Below, one piece after another: positions 44,594 to 52,700 of a stretch of DNA of 64,000 bases. The stretch is from CAVALG01 sp045576295 (GTDB lineage Bacteria; Bacillota; Clostridia; Oscillospirales; Acutalibacteraceae): the NCBI GenBank assembly GCA_045576295.1, contig JAZNGF010000054.1, positions 7,573 through 71,572 of the forward strand. Reading direction: 5' to 3'. The first letter of the stretch is position 1. Every line of letters begins with the position of its first letter. The notes beneath the pieces are model-generated. The model saw only the letters and a list, made by a program, of their open reading frames with translations. It was not told where the DNA came from and did not search any database. Both the position numbers and the translations under genes were made by a program.

Positions 44594-46357
44594 ATGAGTG
44601 ATGTTAAAATGGTTAATTTAAAAATCAACGGTATGGATGTCTCCGTACCTGCGGGAACAACAATTCTTGAAGCTGCAAGAAAGGTTGGCTTCGAGATTCC
44701 CACACTTTGCTATATGAAAGAAAGAAACGAGATCGGCGCTTGCCGTATCTGCGTTGTTGAAGCTAACGAAGGCAGAGGGAACAGAACCGTTGCCGCCTGC
44801 GTATACCCCGTTTCTGAGGGTATGCAGGTAACAACAAACTCTCCTGCAATCATCAAGGCAAGGAAAACAACCCTTGAGCTTATTCTTTCAACACACGACC
44901 GTAAGTGCTTATCTTGCGTTCGTTCGGGCAACTGTGAGCTTCAGGCTCTCTGCCACGATTACGGCATTGAGAACGAAGGCGTTTTCGACGGATTTAAGCC
45001 CGTTTACGAGATCGACACCAGCGCACCTCACATGATTCGCGACAATAACAAATGTATCCTTTGCCGCAGGTGCGTTGCAGCTTGTAACGAACAGCACGTT
45101 GGCGTTATCGGCGCTAACGATCGCGGTATTGACACAAGCATTGCTTGCGCTTTCGATAAGGGTCTTGGCGAAGTAGCCTGCATTTCTTGCGGCCAGTGTA
45201 TTGTTAACTGCCCAACAGGCGCACTTTCAGAAAAAGACGACACCGATAAGGTTTACGAAGCATTAGCTAACCCCGAAAAGGTTGTTATTGTTCAAACTGC
45301 TCCTGCAGTTCGTGCAGCTCTTGGTGAATCATTCGGCATGGAAATCGGTACTGATGTTGAAGGCAAGATGGTTGCAGCATTACGCCGCCTTGGCTTCGAT
45401 AAGGTGTTCGACACCGACTTCAGCGCTGACGTTACAATTATGGAAGAGGGAACCGAGTTCATTAACAGAGTTAAGAACGGCGGCACACTTCCTCTTATCA
45501 CATCTTGCTCACCCGGTTGGATCAAGTTCTGTGAAATGTATCATCCGAACCTCATTCCTAACCTTTCATCATGTAAATCGCCTCAGCAGATGTTTGGTGC
45601 ACTTCTTAAAACTTGGTATGCTGAAAAGAATAACATCGATCCGAAGAATATCTTCTCAGTTTCTGTTATGCCTTGCACAGCTAAGAAGTTCGAGATCCTT
45701 CGTGACGATCAGTCTGCTGCAGCAGGTCTTCCTGACCTTGATGCTACCATCACAACACGTGAGCTTGCAAGAATGATCGACCGCGCAGGCATCAACTTCA
45801 CAGCACTTCCTGACGAAGAGTTTGACAACCCAATGGGTGAAGACACCGGTGCTGCTGTTATCTTTGGTGCTACAGGCGGTGTTATGGAAGCTGCACTTCG
45901 CACAGTTAAGGAACTTTTAGAAGGCAAAACCTTTGATGAAGTTGATTATGAGGTTGTTCGCGGAACCGCTCCTGTTAAAAAGGCAACACTTAACATCGCA
46001 GGTATGGATGTTAACATCGCTGTTGCCAGCGGTATGAGCGCAGCTCACGAGCTTTTACAGAAGGTTGAATCGGGCGAAGAAACCTATCACTTTATTGAAA
46101 TCATGGGTTGCCCCGGCGGCTGCGTAAATGGTGGCGGTCAGCCTGTACAGCCTGCAAGCGTTAAGGCTGTTAAAGACATTAAAGCACTTCGTGCATCTGT
46201 TCTTTATAACAACGATGCTAACCAGAAGTACAGAAAGTCGCACGATAACCCGATGGTTAAGGAACTTTATGCTGAATATCTCGGTGAGCCGGGTAGCCAT
46301 AAGGCGCATAAGATTCTCCACACCACATACGTTGATCGTTCGAACGTTTTAAAATAA
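44594..46357 (+). CDS. hydA: [FeFe] hydrogenase catalytic subunit
   Basis: A 587-residue group A hydrogenase. The N-terminus has a plant-type [2Fe-2S] domain (CYMKERNEIGACRIC), a His-Cys [4Fe-4S] cluster (LSTHDRKCLSCVRSGNC) and two [4Fe-4S] clusters (CILCRRCVAAC, CISCGQCIVNCP). The H-cluster loops are TSCSPGW, MPCTAKKFE and MGCPGGCVNGGGQP. TSCSPGW, with Ser in place of the second Cys, is the form I associate with NAD(P)-linked multimeric hydrogenases. It makes H2. No HydE/F/G maturases are in this window. Confidence 0.96.
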   Translation: MSDVKMVNLKINGMDVSVPAGTTILEAARKVGFEIPTLCYMKERNEIGACRICVVEANEGRGNRTVAACVYPVSEGMQVTTNSPAIIKARKTTLELILSTHDRKCLSCVRSGNCELQALCHDYGIENEGVFDGFKPVYEIDTSAPHMIRDNNKCILCRRCVAACNEQHVGVIGANDRGIDTSIACAFDKGLGEVACISCGQCIVNCPTGALSEKDDTDKVYEALANPEKVVIVQTAPAVRAALGESFGMEIGTDVEGKMVAALRRLGFDKVFDTDFSADVTIMEEGTEFINRVKNGGTLPLITSCSPGWIKFCEMYHPNLIPNLSSCKSPQQMFGALLKTWYAEKNNIDPKNIFSVSVMPCTAKKFEILRDDQSAAAGLPDLDATITTRELARMIDRAGINFTALPDEEFDNPMGEDTGAAVIFGATGGVMEAALRTVKELLEGKTFDEVDYEVVRGTAPVKKATLNIAGMDVNIAVASGMSAAHELLQKVESGEETYHFIEIMGCPGGCVNGGGQPVQPASVKAVKDIKALRASVLYNNDANQKYRKSHDNPMVKELYAEYLGEPGSHKAHKILHTTYVDRSNVLK

Positions 46358-46370
46358 TTATAAATTTCAA

Positions 46371-46401
46371 GCGCAAGAGCCGGTTATATCGGCTCTTGCG
46401 C
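46371..46401 (+). terminator. intrinsic terminator of the hydrogenase operon
   Basis: Perfect 12-bp stem (46371-46382 with 46390-46401), loop of 7 nt. The downstream U-run is weak (ACAGATTATAT), so some read-through is possible. Confidence 0.7.
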
Positions 46402-46410
46402 ACAGATTAT

Positions 46411-46493
46411 ATAGGCGGATTTTAATGCTTTGGTTTATTACACATAGCATAATAATCTCCTGCCACCGCTGCAGGAGTGGTTTGGCTGCCTAT
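46411..46493 (+). other. structured region ahead of the GH29 gene
   Basis: An outer stem ATAGGC/GCCTAT (46411-46416 with 46488-46493) encloses a 7-bp hairpin CTCCTGC/GCAGGAG (46457-46463 with 46471-46477). No U-run follows. It may be a leader of the fucosidase transcript. Confidence 0.4.
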
Positions 46494-46522
46494 TAATATT
46501 AGCGGAAGAACGGAGAACAAGT

Positions 46523-47740
46523 ATGACTAAAGGGCAAGAGTGGTTTAAAAACGCAAGGCTTGGCATGTTTATACACTGGGGTGCATACTCGGTTGCGGCA
46601 CGCGGAGAATGGGTTTTAAACCGTGAACTTATTCCCTATGAGGAATATAACGAAAAATATGTTAACAATTTCAAGGCCGAAAACTTTAACCCCAGGGAAT
46701 GGGCAAAGCTTGCAAAGGAATTCGGCGCACAGTATATTGTTTTTACAACGCGTCATCACGACGGATTTTCGCTTTGGGATACCAAGGTTAGCGATTATAA
46801 TTCGGTAAAAATGGGCCCGAAGAAGGACCTTGTTCGCGAATTTGTTGATGCAGTTCGCGCAGAGGGCTTAAGGGTTGGCTTTTACTATTCCTATGCCGAC
46901 TGGTCGCACCCTGATTACCCCGGTTCTTATGCGCGTGACTGGTATTTAGATACCGATTGGAAGAGCGAAGAGGCAAATAAACGCTTTATCGAATATTACC
47001 ACGCACAGCTTAAAGAACTTATGACTAACTACGGTAAAATTGATATTTTATGGTATGATGGCGGCGCTCCCGGCCCAACAGACGGCACAACCATTAACAA
47101 ATATGTTAAAGAGTTGCAGCCCGATATTCTTATCAACAACCGCAACTGCGAACCCTTTGATTTCACAACAAGCGAGCAGAAGATAAGCGTTGATAAGGAT
47201 AAAATGATTGAATCTTGCATGACACTTAATTCAAACTGGGCATACCACGCAGGAGATTACGACTATAAAACACCGCACCAGGTTATTAAAATGATTGGTG
47301 AGATTACAAAGGGCGGCGGCAACCTGCTTTTAAACGTTGGCCCAATGGCCGATGGCACAGTGCCGCAGGAATCGGTTGACATTATCCGCGAGGTTGGTAA
47401 GTGGGTTCACACAAACGGTGAGGCTATTTACGGTTCGGAACCGTCACCCTACACATGGAGCAACTCGTTTGTTTTAACAACCAAAGATAATAATGTGTAT
47501 GTTCACCTTTATTATTACACTGGGGAAGAATTATGCGTTCCTGATATTAAAAACAAGGTTCTTTCAATTAGTTTATTACATAACGGCAAAGAGCTTTCGT
47601 TCCGCCAAGAGGGGGCACGTTTGTTTATAGCACTTTCGCAGGACGATTTTAAGGCTGTTACTACTCCTGTTATTAAAATCCAGGTTGAAGGAAAGCCTGA
47701 AGCCACTGCAATTCAAAAGAATTTCTGGATTATTGATTAG
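46523..47740 (+). CDS. GH29 alpha-L-fucosidase
   Basis: A 405-residue glycoside hydrolase with GH29 features: GMFIHWGAYSVAARGEWV at the N-terminus, TTRHHDGFSLWDTK, and the nucleophile Asp in DILWYDGG. NLLLNVGPMADG closes the barrel. No signal peptide is present, so it acts on imported fucosylated oligosaccharides, in keeping with host mucin use. AACGGAGAACA precedes the ATG. It is monocistronic; no fucose transport or isomerase gene is near. Confidence 0.92.
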   Translation: MTKGQEWFKNARLGMFIHWGAYSVAARGEWVLNRELIPYEEYNEKYVNNFKAENFNPREWAKLAKEFGAQYIVFTTRHHDGFSLWDTKVSDYNSVKMGPKKDLVREFVDAVRAEGLRVGFYYSYADWSHPDYPGSYARDWYLDTDWKSEEANKRFIEYYHAQLKELMTNYGKIDILWYDGGAPGPTDGTTINKYVKELQPDILINNRNCEPFDFTTSEQKISVDKDKMIESCMTLNSNWAYHAGDYDYKTPHQVIKMIGEITKGGGNLLLNVGPMADGTVPQESVDIIREVGKWVHTNGEAIYGSEPSPYTWSNSFVLTTKDNNVYVHLYYYTGEELCVPDIKNKVLSISLLHNGKELSFRQEGARLFIALSQDDFKAVTTPVIKIQVEGKPEATAIQKNFWIID

Positions 47741-47750
47741 TTTATTATCA

Positions 47751-47789
47751 GAAAACCCCACGGTTAATTTTCCGTGGGGTTTTCTTTGC
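47751..47789. terminator. bidirectional intrinsic terminator
   Basis: Perfect 13-bp stem (47751-47763 with 47772-47784). The right side ends in TTTTC and TTTGCC; the left flank TTTATTATCAG is less U-rich on the minus strand. It separates the GH29 gene from the converging M23 gene. Confidence 0.85.
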
Positions 47790-47846
47790 CCTTAAACGTT
47801 ACCGAGGGCAGGCCGTTATTTAGTAATATGAAATGAGTGCATGTCT

Positions 47847-48551
47847 TTATTCCATACCAAACATAACTAAGGGTGAAATTGCGGTTTCATCTTTATACAT
47901 TTCAAAATGGAAATGGGACTTTTCAACTGATTCAGATGGTATCTCTCCAACAGTGCCTATAACCGTTTTGGAGTCAACAATATCACCAACTGCAACATTA
48001 AGCTTTTCTGATAATCCGCAGTATTTTGCTGTTATGCCGTTTCCGTGATCTATTACCACTGTATTTCCGTGCGTTGGGCTGTTTTCTACCGCGGTAACCG
48101 TTCCCTCGCCCGATGCTGTTACCCCTGTTCCTTTATCTGCAGTAATATCAAGCCCAGGGTGAATTCTCAAATCACAGTAGGTTTCGGAGTATTGAAGCTC
48201 AGTTAAGCTAAAATTTTTTAAGATTTCACCGGTAACAGGCATTACAAAAAACTTCGCATTAACCGCTGCAGGCTGTGTTTCCTCGGTGGGTGAGGGGGTG
48301 GTTGTAACTTCGTCTTGCTCGGAATTATAATTATCTATGCTTTTTGATTCATCAATAGTAGTATTTTCTTCTTTTACGATGTAATTGTTTTCGGCTTTGG
48401 GCTTGTCGTCGTTAGGGGCTATAATGTTATATGCCGAAAAAGAGGTGAACCCTAACGCAACAACACAGGCGGCTACAACAGCATAAAATCCGCCTTTTGT
48501 AAACTTATATTTAGTTTTTTTAGCATTGTTTTCTGTGTTTTTGTTTCTCAT
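47847..48551 (-). CDS. SpoIIQ-like M23 (LytM) metallopeptidase
   Basis: A 234-residue protein: a basic N-terminus, one membrane helix (about residues 19-43), an acidic Ser/Thr linker, and a LytM domain with RIHPGLDITADKG and SHFHFEMYKD. The zinc ligands (H in HPGLD, its D, and the H in HFH) are all present, so it may be an active endopeptidase, as in clostridial SpoIIQ and unlike the Bacillus one. The start at 48551 (MRNKNTE) has AAGGAAGG upstream. An earlier in-frame ATG at 48698 would add 49 residues without a site. A role in forespore engulfment is likely but inferred. Confidence 0.8.
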   Translation of the reverse strand: MRNKNTENNAKKTKYKFTKGGFYAVVAACVVALGFTSFSAYNIIAPNDDKPKAENNYIVKEENTTIDESKSIDNYNSEQDEVTTTPSPTEETQPAAVNAKFFVMPVTGEILKNFSLTELQYSETYCDLRIHPGLDITADKGTGVTASGEGTVTAVENSPTHGNTVVIDHGNGITAKYCGLSEKLNVAVGDIVDSKTVIGTVGEIPSESVEKSHFHFEMYKDETAISPLVMFGME

Positions 48552-48682
48552 CTTTTTGCCTTCCTTCAGATGTTTTCTTATAGGTATTTTCGGCAAAAAT
48601 TCATAAAATATACTTGTTAAAAAATAATTCACAAAAATTAAACACATAGATAATAATGCTGCGTTATAATTTGAACATACAA

Positions 48683-48788
48683 AAGAAGGGGGCCGCAACC
48701 CTTCTTGATGTATAACTCTACCCTCCTAACCCATTATAGCACGAAGCAGCACGGTTTTATTCATTTCCGTGCTGCTTCAATGTTATAA
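48683..48788. other. two hairpins in the divergent intergenic region
   Basis: AAGAAGGG/CCCTTCTT (48683-48690 with 48699-48706) and a perfect 12-bp stem (48743-48754 with 48777-48788) lie between the M23 gene and the LCP gene. Neither has a clear U-run on either strand, and no gene ends here. The rest of 48552-48956 is AT-rich with no recognisable gene. Confidence 0.45.
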
Positions 48789-48956
48789 TAGAATGTATTT
48801 TGGTTAAATAAGATATTTACAAAATGGTGTTAAAGGGGTATAATGTTTAATGGTAGAATTATACGTAAGTGTTGATATTTTTCTATTTAATCAGTAGTTT
48901 TTAGGATTGTTTATTGCCTGGTTTTAACCGGAAGATTATATGGGAGTATATGTGGT

Positions 48957-50405
48957 ATGGCAAAAAGTAAAAAGAAGGTTTATAAAAAGAAGTCTGTAAA
49001 AAAAATTGCAAAAAAAGGTGAAAACCGTTTTGCAGTATGGTGGCGCAACCTAAAACGTGGAAAAAAGGCGGCCATTATTAGTTGTGTTTCGTTGTTGCTT
49101 GTTGTTTCAATGCTTGGCAGTTTTGTTTATTTTAAATATATAGGCAGAATTAACCGAACCAACATCGACGAAGAAATTATCGAGGTTGAACAAATTTCGG
49201 AAGATATTATTAATATTGGCCTTTTCGGAATCGACACACGCGACGGTCTTTCGTTTAAAGGGAATACCGATTCTATTATGATATTGAGTATTAACAGCAA
49301 AACTAACAAGATCAATATCTTTTCTATAATGCGCGATTCGCTTGTTCCCATTGAAGGATATAAAACAACAAAAATTAATGCCGCTTATGCAAATGGCGGC
49401 CCTGCAATGGCCATAAACACTATTAACAAAAATTTCGGCCTTGATATAACCGATTACGTTACCGTTAATTTTTACGGAATGGAAAAGATTATCGATGCGA
49501 TTGGCGGAATAGAAGTTCCTGTTACCGATGACGAAATGAAGCCCAGGACCGGTGCACCCAAAGGTATGCTTAACCAGTGTATTCAAGAACAGGCCGATAA
49601 GGAGGGCACAAAAGCTGTTCTTGTTAAAAGTTCAGGAACACAGATGCTCACAGGCCGCCAAGCGGTTGCATGGGCACGTATCAGAAAGGCAAAAAACTTC
49701 TGGGGAACTAACGATGACTATGGAAGAACCGAACGCCAACGCTATGTTATGCAAAAACTTTTTGAAAAGGCAACAAACCTGCCGTTTTCAAAATACCCCG
49801 GGCTTATTGATGCAATGCTCCCATGCACACAAACCTCGATGTCTAACGGAGAAATTTTATCTCTTGCTAAGATATTAACTAAGGGTGGGGTAACACTTAA
49901 CACTGCTCGCATCCCATCAGATGCGATGCTTATAAACGGTGGCTTTAGTGCAAATGGCGCATCAACCGTGTATTTCAATCTTGATGATGCTAAGGATCTT
50001 GTTCACGCCGTTATTTATGATGGTATGACCGCCGAGGAGTTTGAAAGCACACATACTTATTCTAAAACACCATGGTATCATTCTTCGGGCTCGGGCTCAG
50101 GTTCCGGAAACAGCAGTTCCTCGACTTCAAGCACGTCGCCTGACGATAATAGTTCGGATTCTACATCGTCGGAAGAGCATACAAGTTCTGATACTAACAG
50201 TAGCCAAACATCAAGCGACTCAAGTAGCTCCGATAGCGGTAGCTCAGATGTAGGAAGCAGCGTTCCCGATAACAGTTCATCAACAACTTCTTCAAGCGGC
50301 AACACACCGCCGGGCGACACACCGGTAACCCCACCTGAAGAAGACCCCCCTGTTGATGACGGAGGAGATGGTGGATCTACAGGTGATGCAGAACCTGTGG
50401 TGTAA
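48957..50405 (+). CDS. LytR-CpsA-Psr (LCP) family glycopolymer ligase
   Basis: A 482-residue protein: a Lys-rich cytosolic N-terminus, one membrane helix (about residues 37-62), the LCP domain with IGLFGIDTRDGLSFKGNTDS, FSIMRDSLVPI and RTERQRYVMQKLFEKA (Asp/Arg residues that bind the pyrophosphate lipid), and a C-terminal tail of about 120 residues of Ser, Gly, Thr and Asp, then Pro/Glu. LCP enzymes move teichoic acid or polysaccharide chains from lipid carrier to peptidoglycan. The tail may be a wall-spanning stalk. GGGAG precedes the ATG. Confidence 0.93.
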   Translation: MAKSKKKVYKKKSVKKIAKKGENRFAVWWRNLKRGKKAAIISCVSLLLVVSMLGSFVYFKYIGRINRTNIDEEIIEVEQISEDIINIGLFGIDTRDGLSFKGNTDSIMILSINSKTNKINIFSIMRDSLVPIEGYKTTKINAAYANGGPAMAINTINKNFGLDITDYVTVNFYGMEKIIDAIGGIEVPVTDDEMKPRTGAPKGMLNQCIQEQADKEGTKAVLVKSSGTQMLTGRQAVAWARIRKAKNFWGTNDDYGRTERQRYVMQKLFEKATNLPFSKYPGLIDAMLPCTQTSMSNGEILSLAKILTKGGVTLNTARIPSDAMLINGGFSANGASTVYFNLDDAKDLVHAVIYDGMTAEEFESTHTYSKTPWYHSSGSGSGSGNSSSSTSSTSPDDNSSDSTSSEEHTSSDTNSSQTSSDSSSSDSGSSDVGSSVPDNSSSTTSSSGNTPPGDTPVTPPEEDPPVDDGGDGGSTGDAEPVV

Positions 50406-50448
50406 CCGCATAAACGTTTGAACCAATAACCAACGTATAGGTGAAGAT

Positions 50449-51594
50449 ATGAAAAGCTTTGATATTAAAACTAAAATTTATTTTGGCGAAAACTCGCTTG
50501 ACCGTTTAACCGAATACAACTATAAAAAAGCGCTTATTATTGCCGACCCTTATGTTGTTAAAAGCGGAATGGTTCATATGGTTGCTTCGCGCCTAACCGA
50601 AGCGGGAATCGACTATGATATTTTCAGTGAAGTGGTGCCTGACCCACCCATTTCAAAGGTAGCGTTAGGTGTTCAAAAGCTTACTGAATATTCACCCGAG
50701 GTTATAATTGCAATCGGCGGGGGTAGCGCTATTGATGCTGCCAAGGCAATAAGAGAGGTTGCGGTTGATTCGGGTAATGTTCCCCGTATGCCTTTGGTTG
50801 CAATACCTACAACCAGCGGAACAGGAAGCGAAGTTACATCATTTTCAGTAATAACCGACCCTGAAAACCATAAAAAATACCCGCTTGTAAGCGAATCACT
50901 TTTGCCTGAAGAAGCTATTTTAGATTCCGAACTTGTTCGTTCGGTTCCTGCTAACATTACTGCCGACACAGGCATGGATGTTTTCACTCACGCGCTTGAA
51001 TCTTATGTTAGCATAAATAACAATGAGTTTTCGGCTGCGCTTTCTGAAAAGTCTATTGAAATTTTTGGAAGCTTTATGCTTCGCTCGTATCTTGATAATA
51101 ACGATACACACGCAAGGCAAAAAATGCACATTTCTTCCTGCCTTGCAGGGCTTGCGTTTAACACTGCGTCGCTCGGGCTTAATCACGGTATGGCGCACCA
51201 GCTCGGCTCATTTTTCCACATACCGCACGGCCGCGCAAATGCAATGCTTTTGCCTTCGATTATTGAATATAATTCTGATATTAATAAGCATAGTAAAAGC
51301 AAAAAGGAATACCCAAAACAGGTTAAGAAATACTGCACGGTTGCAAGAATGCTGGGGCTTCAAAACTTTAATACCATAACAACAATCCGTGCGCTGGTAA
51401 GCTACATACAGTTTATGCTTAAAGAACTTGATATGCCCTTATCGGTTTCGCAAATTGAAGGCATTAGCGAAAAGGAATATTTCGATGCTATACCCGAAAT
51501 GGCAAGGGCAGCGCTTGCTGACCCTTGCACTGCTACTAACCCCAGAACACCAACAGTTGAAGAAATAATGCAAATATATCAAAAACTTTGGTAA
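50449..51594 (+). CDS. iron-containing alcohol dehydrogenase
   Basis: A 381-residue group III alcohol dehydrogenase. The NAD site is IAIGGGSAIDAAKAIRE, then IPTTSGTGSEVTSFSVI; the iron ligands are in GMDVFTHALES and HGMAHQLGSFFHIPHGRAN. Length and start (FDIKTKIYFGENSL) resemble 1-propanol dehydrogenase PduQ-type enzymes. It reduces an aldehyde to an alcohol with NADH, another sink for reducing power. No aldehyde dehydrogenase gene is adjacent. The ribosome site AGGTGAAG precedes the ATG. Confidence 0.92.
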   Translation: MKSFDIKTKIYFGENSLDRLTEYNYKKALIIADPYVVKSGMVHMVASRLTEAGIDYDIFSEVVPDPPISKVALGVQKLTEYSPEVIIAIGGGSAIDAAKAIREVAVDSGNVPRMPLVAIPTTSGTGSEVTSFSVITDPENHKKYPLVSESLLPEEAILDSELVRSVPANITADTGMDVFTHALESYVSINNNEFSAALSEKSIEIFGSFMLRSYLDNNDTHARQKMHISSCLAGLAFNTASLGLNHGMAHQLGSFFHIPHGRANAMLLPSIIEYNSDINKHSKSKKEYPKQVKKYCTVARMLGLQNFNTITTIRALVSYIQFMLKELDMPLSVSQIEGISEKEYFDAIPEMARAALADPCTATNPRTPTVEEIMQIYQKLW

Positions 51595-51612
51595 AATTAT
51601 TTCGGTGAGAAA

Positions 51613-52077
51613 ATGGAGTTACCAAACAGAAAACTCAACCGTTTGGAGAATTTTGATTATGGGCAGAACGGAGCGTATTTTATTACAGTATGTGCTAAAA
51701 ACCGAAAGCAGATATTAAGTAATGTCGTAGGGGACGATGCCCACATCGTCCCGAAAAAATACGGTTTAATTGTTGAAAAATATATCCGTAATGTTCCTGA
51801 AATTGAAAAATACGTTATAATGCCCGATCACATTCATATGATTATCAGAATTCAAAACGGGACGATGTGGGCATCGTCCCCTACAAGAAGAGTTGAAAGC
51901 ATAGTTCGATCGTTGAAAATATTAATAACAAAAGAAATCGGCGAAGCAATATTTCAACGCTCATATTATGACCATATCATCCGTAACGAACAGGACTACA
52001 TAGAAACCTGGAAATACATTGAAAACAACCCTGCAAAATGGATGTTAATGCACAAAAACGGAGGTGCTTCTTTATGA
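51613..52077 (+). CDS. REP-associated tyrosine transposase (RAYT, Y1/HUH family)
   Basis: A 154-residue HUH transposase. GAYFITVCAKNRK is near the N-terminus, the HUH motif is MPDHIHMIIRI, and the catalytic Tyr region is FQRSYYDHIIRNEQDY, with IENNPAKW at the end. RAYTs move or copy short REP palindromes. The gene carries two exact inverted copies of a REP-like palindrome in its own coding sequence, giving the peptides VVGDDAHIVP and NGTMWASSPT. The start at 51613 follows GGTGAG. It lies 18 bp after the dehydrogenase gene with no recognisable transposon ends. Confidence 0.88.
   Translation: MELPNRKLNRLENFDYGQNGAYFITVCAKNRKQILSNVVGDDAHIVPKKYGLIVEKYIRNVPEIEKYVIMPDHIHMIIRIQNGTMWASSPTRRVESIVRSLKILITKEIGEAIFQRSYYDHIIRNEQDYIETWKYIENNPAKWMLMHKNGGASL
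51727..51753 (+). repeat. REP-like palindrome copy 1 inside the RAYT gene
   Basis: 27 bp with internal symmetry GGGACGATG-CCCA-CATCGTCCC. Its exact reverse complement is at 51858-51884. Confidence 0.85.
51858..51884 (-). repeat. REP-like palindrome copy 2 inside the RAYT gene (inverted)
   Basis: Exact 27-bp inverse of 51727-51753; identity stops at once on both sides. The pair can form a long stem in RNA or single-stranded DNA, with a 104-nt loop between. Confidence 0.85.
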
Positions 52078-52123
52078 AGTGCCTCCGTTATGTTTGTACA
52101 TGAAATTTGAATTCCTTTTTTAT

Positions 52124-52459
52124 TTAACGGTATGCCCTCGGGCAGGTGCTCCAGAAAGCCTGAGCAATAGTTTGCATATTTTCTAAACGGATATCAGGCA
52201 AATTCAAGATTTTTTGGTTCAGGCGAACCATTTCCTGCAGGCCGCAATTACCTGTGAGTATGTACTCTACACTGTAGTCTAATTCTTTGCAGATTTTAAG
52301 CGCATCCTCAATGCCAACCGCTTCTTCTCCGCGCTCCATAATCTTGACCGAATCGATGGAAACTCCTGCGCGTTCTGCGAGCTCTTTTCTAGAGAAGCAA
52401 TTGCGTGTTCTGCATTGAATCAACCTTTCACCAACCTGTTGTAAGTATGTTTTTTCCAT
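52124..52459 (-). CDS. XRE-family HTH transcriptional regulator
   Basis: A 111-residue regulator with one Cro/cI-type helix-turn-helix: VGERLIQCRTRNCFSRKEL, AERAGVSIDSVKIMERGEE and GIEDALKICKELDYSVEYIL. A short C-terminal part of unknown role ends in FWSTCPRAYR. The start at 52459 follows AAGGAAG; a GTG at 52519 is in frame but lies inside the leader terminator. It has a long structured leader and no obvious target gene beside it. It may be a relic of a mobile element. Confidence 0.85.
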   Translation of the reverse strand: MEKTYLQQVGERLIQCRTRNCFSRKELAERAGVSIDSVKIMERGEEAVGIEDALKICKELDYSVEYILTGNCGLQEMVRLNQKILNLPDIRLENMQTIAQAFWSTCPRAYR

Positions 52460-52490
52460 AGCTTTATCTTCCTTTCGGTATTTATTGCAC

Positions 52491-52520
52491 AAAAAAGTGC
52501 GTAGCACGAAGCCACGCACT
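52491..52520 (-). terminator. intrinsic terminator in the XRE leader
   Basis: 10-bp stem (52496-52505 with 52511-52520, one G-T pair), loop TTCGT, and a six-base U-run (52491-52496), placed 32 bp before the XRE ATG on the same strand. Confidence 0.8.
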
Positions 52521-52653
52521 GAAAAACACCCGGCTCCGTTTGTTGCAACACAAATTCAATAAACTACGACAGTTTGGATTGAAAAAAGAGCCTGTGCTTT
52601 TACCAAAAGATGAAAGCCCAAACTACCGTAATTTTATTGAATTTTGTGTTGCA
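52491..52653 (-). ncRNA. structured leader or small RNA upstream of the XRE gene
   Basis: A transcript from the promoter at 52659-52687 would begin near 52652 and form a long imperfect hairpin from arms 52618-52653 and 52544-52577 (about 34 bases each). A loop of about 40 nt contains GGCTC, which could pair with GAGCC after the hairpin (52532-52536) as a pseudoknot. A terminator follows. It is either an attenuator of the XRE gene or an independent RNA of about 160 nt. No significant ORF is seen in it. Confidence 0.55.
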
Positions 52654-52658
52654 TTAGC

Positions 52659-52687
52659 ATTATACTGCATTTCCCATAGTTTGTAAA
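52659..52687 (-). promoter_or_regulatory. promoter of the XRE leader RNA
   Basis: TTTACA (52682-52687), a 17-bp spacer and TATAAT (52659-52664) on the minus strand. Confidence 0.7.
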
Positions 52688-52700
52688 CCCTAAAATAATA

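Noticed and set aside
46371..46522. A riboswitch before the fucosidase gene
   Set aside because: The stems are real but resemble no known class, and a terminator of the previous operon explains part of them.
48584..48613. Sigma-F/G-type sporulation promoter before the SpoIIQ-like gene
   Set aside because: GTATA is present but the -10 element fits the consensus poorly at either 15- or 16-bp spacing.
52544..52653. 6S RNA
   Set aside because: The long stem and size are suggestive, but the terminator and XRE ribosome site follow directly and no clear open central bubble was seen; a leader role is simpler.
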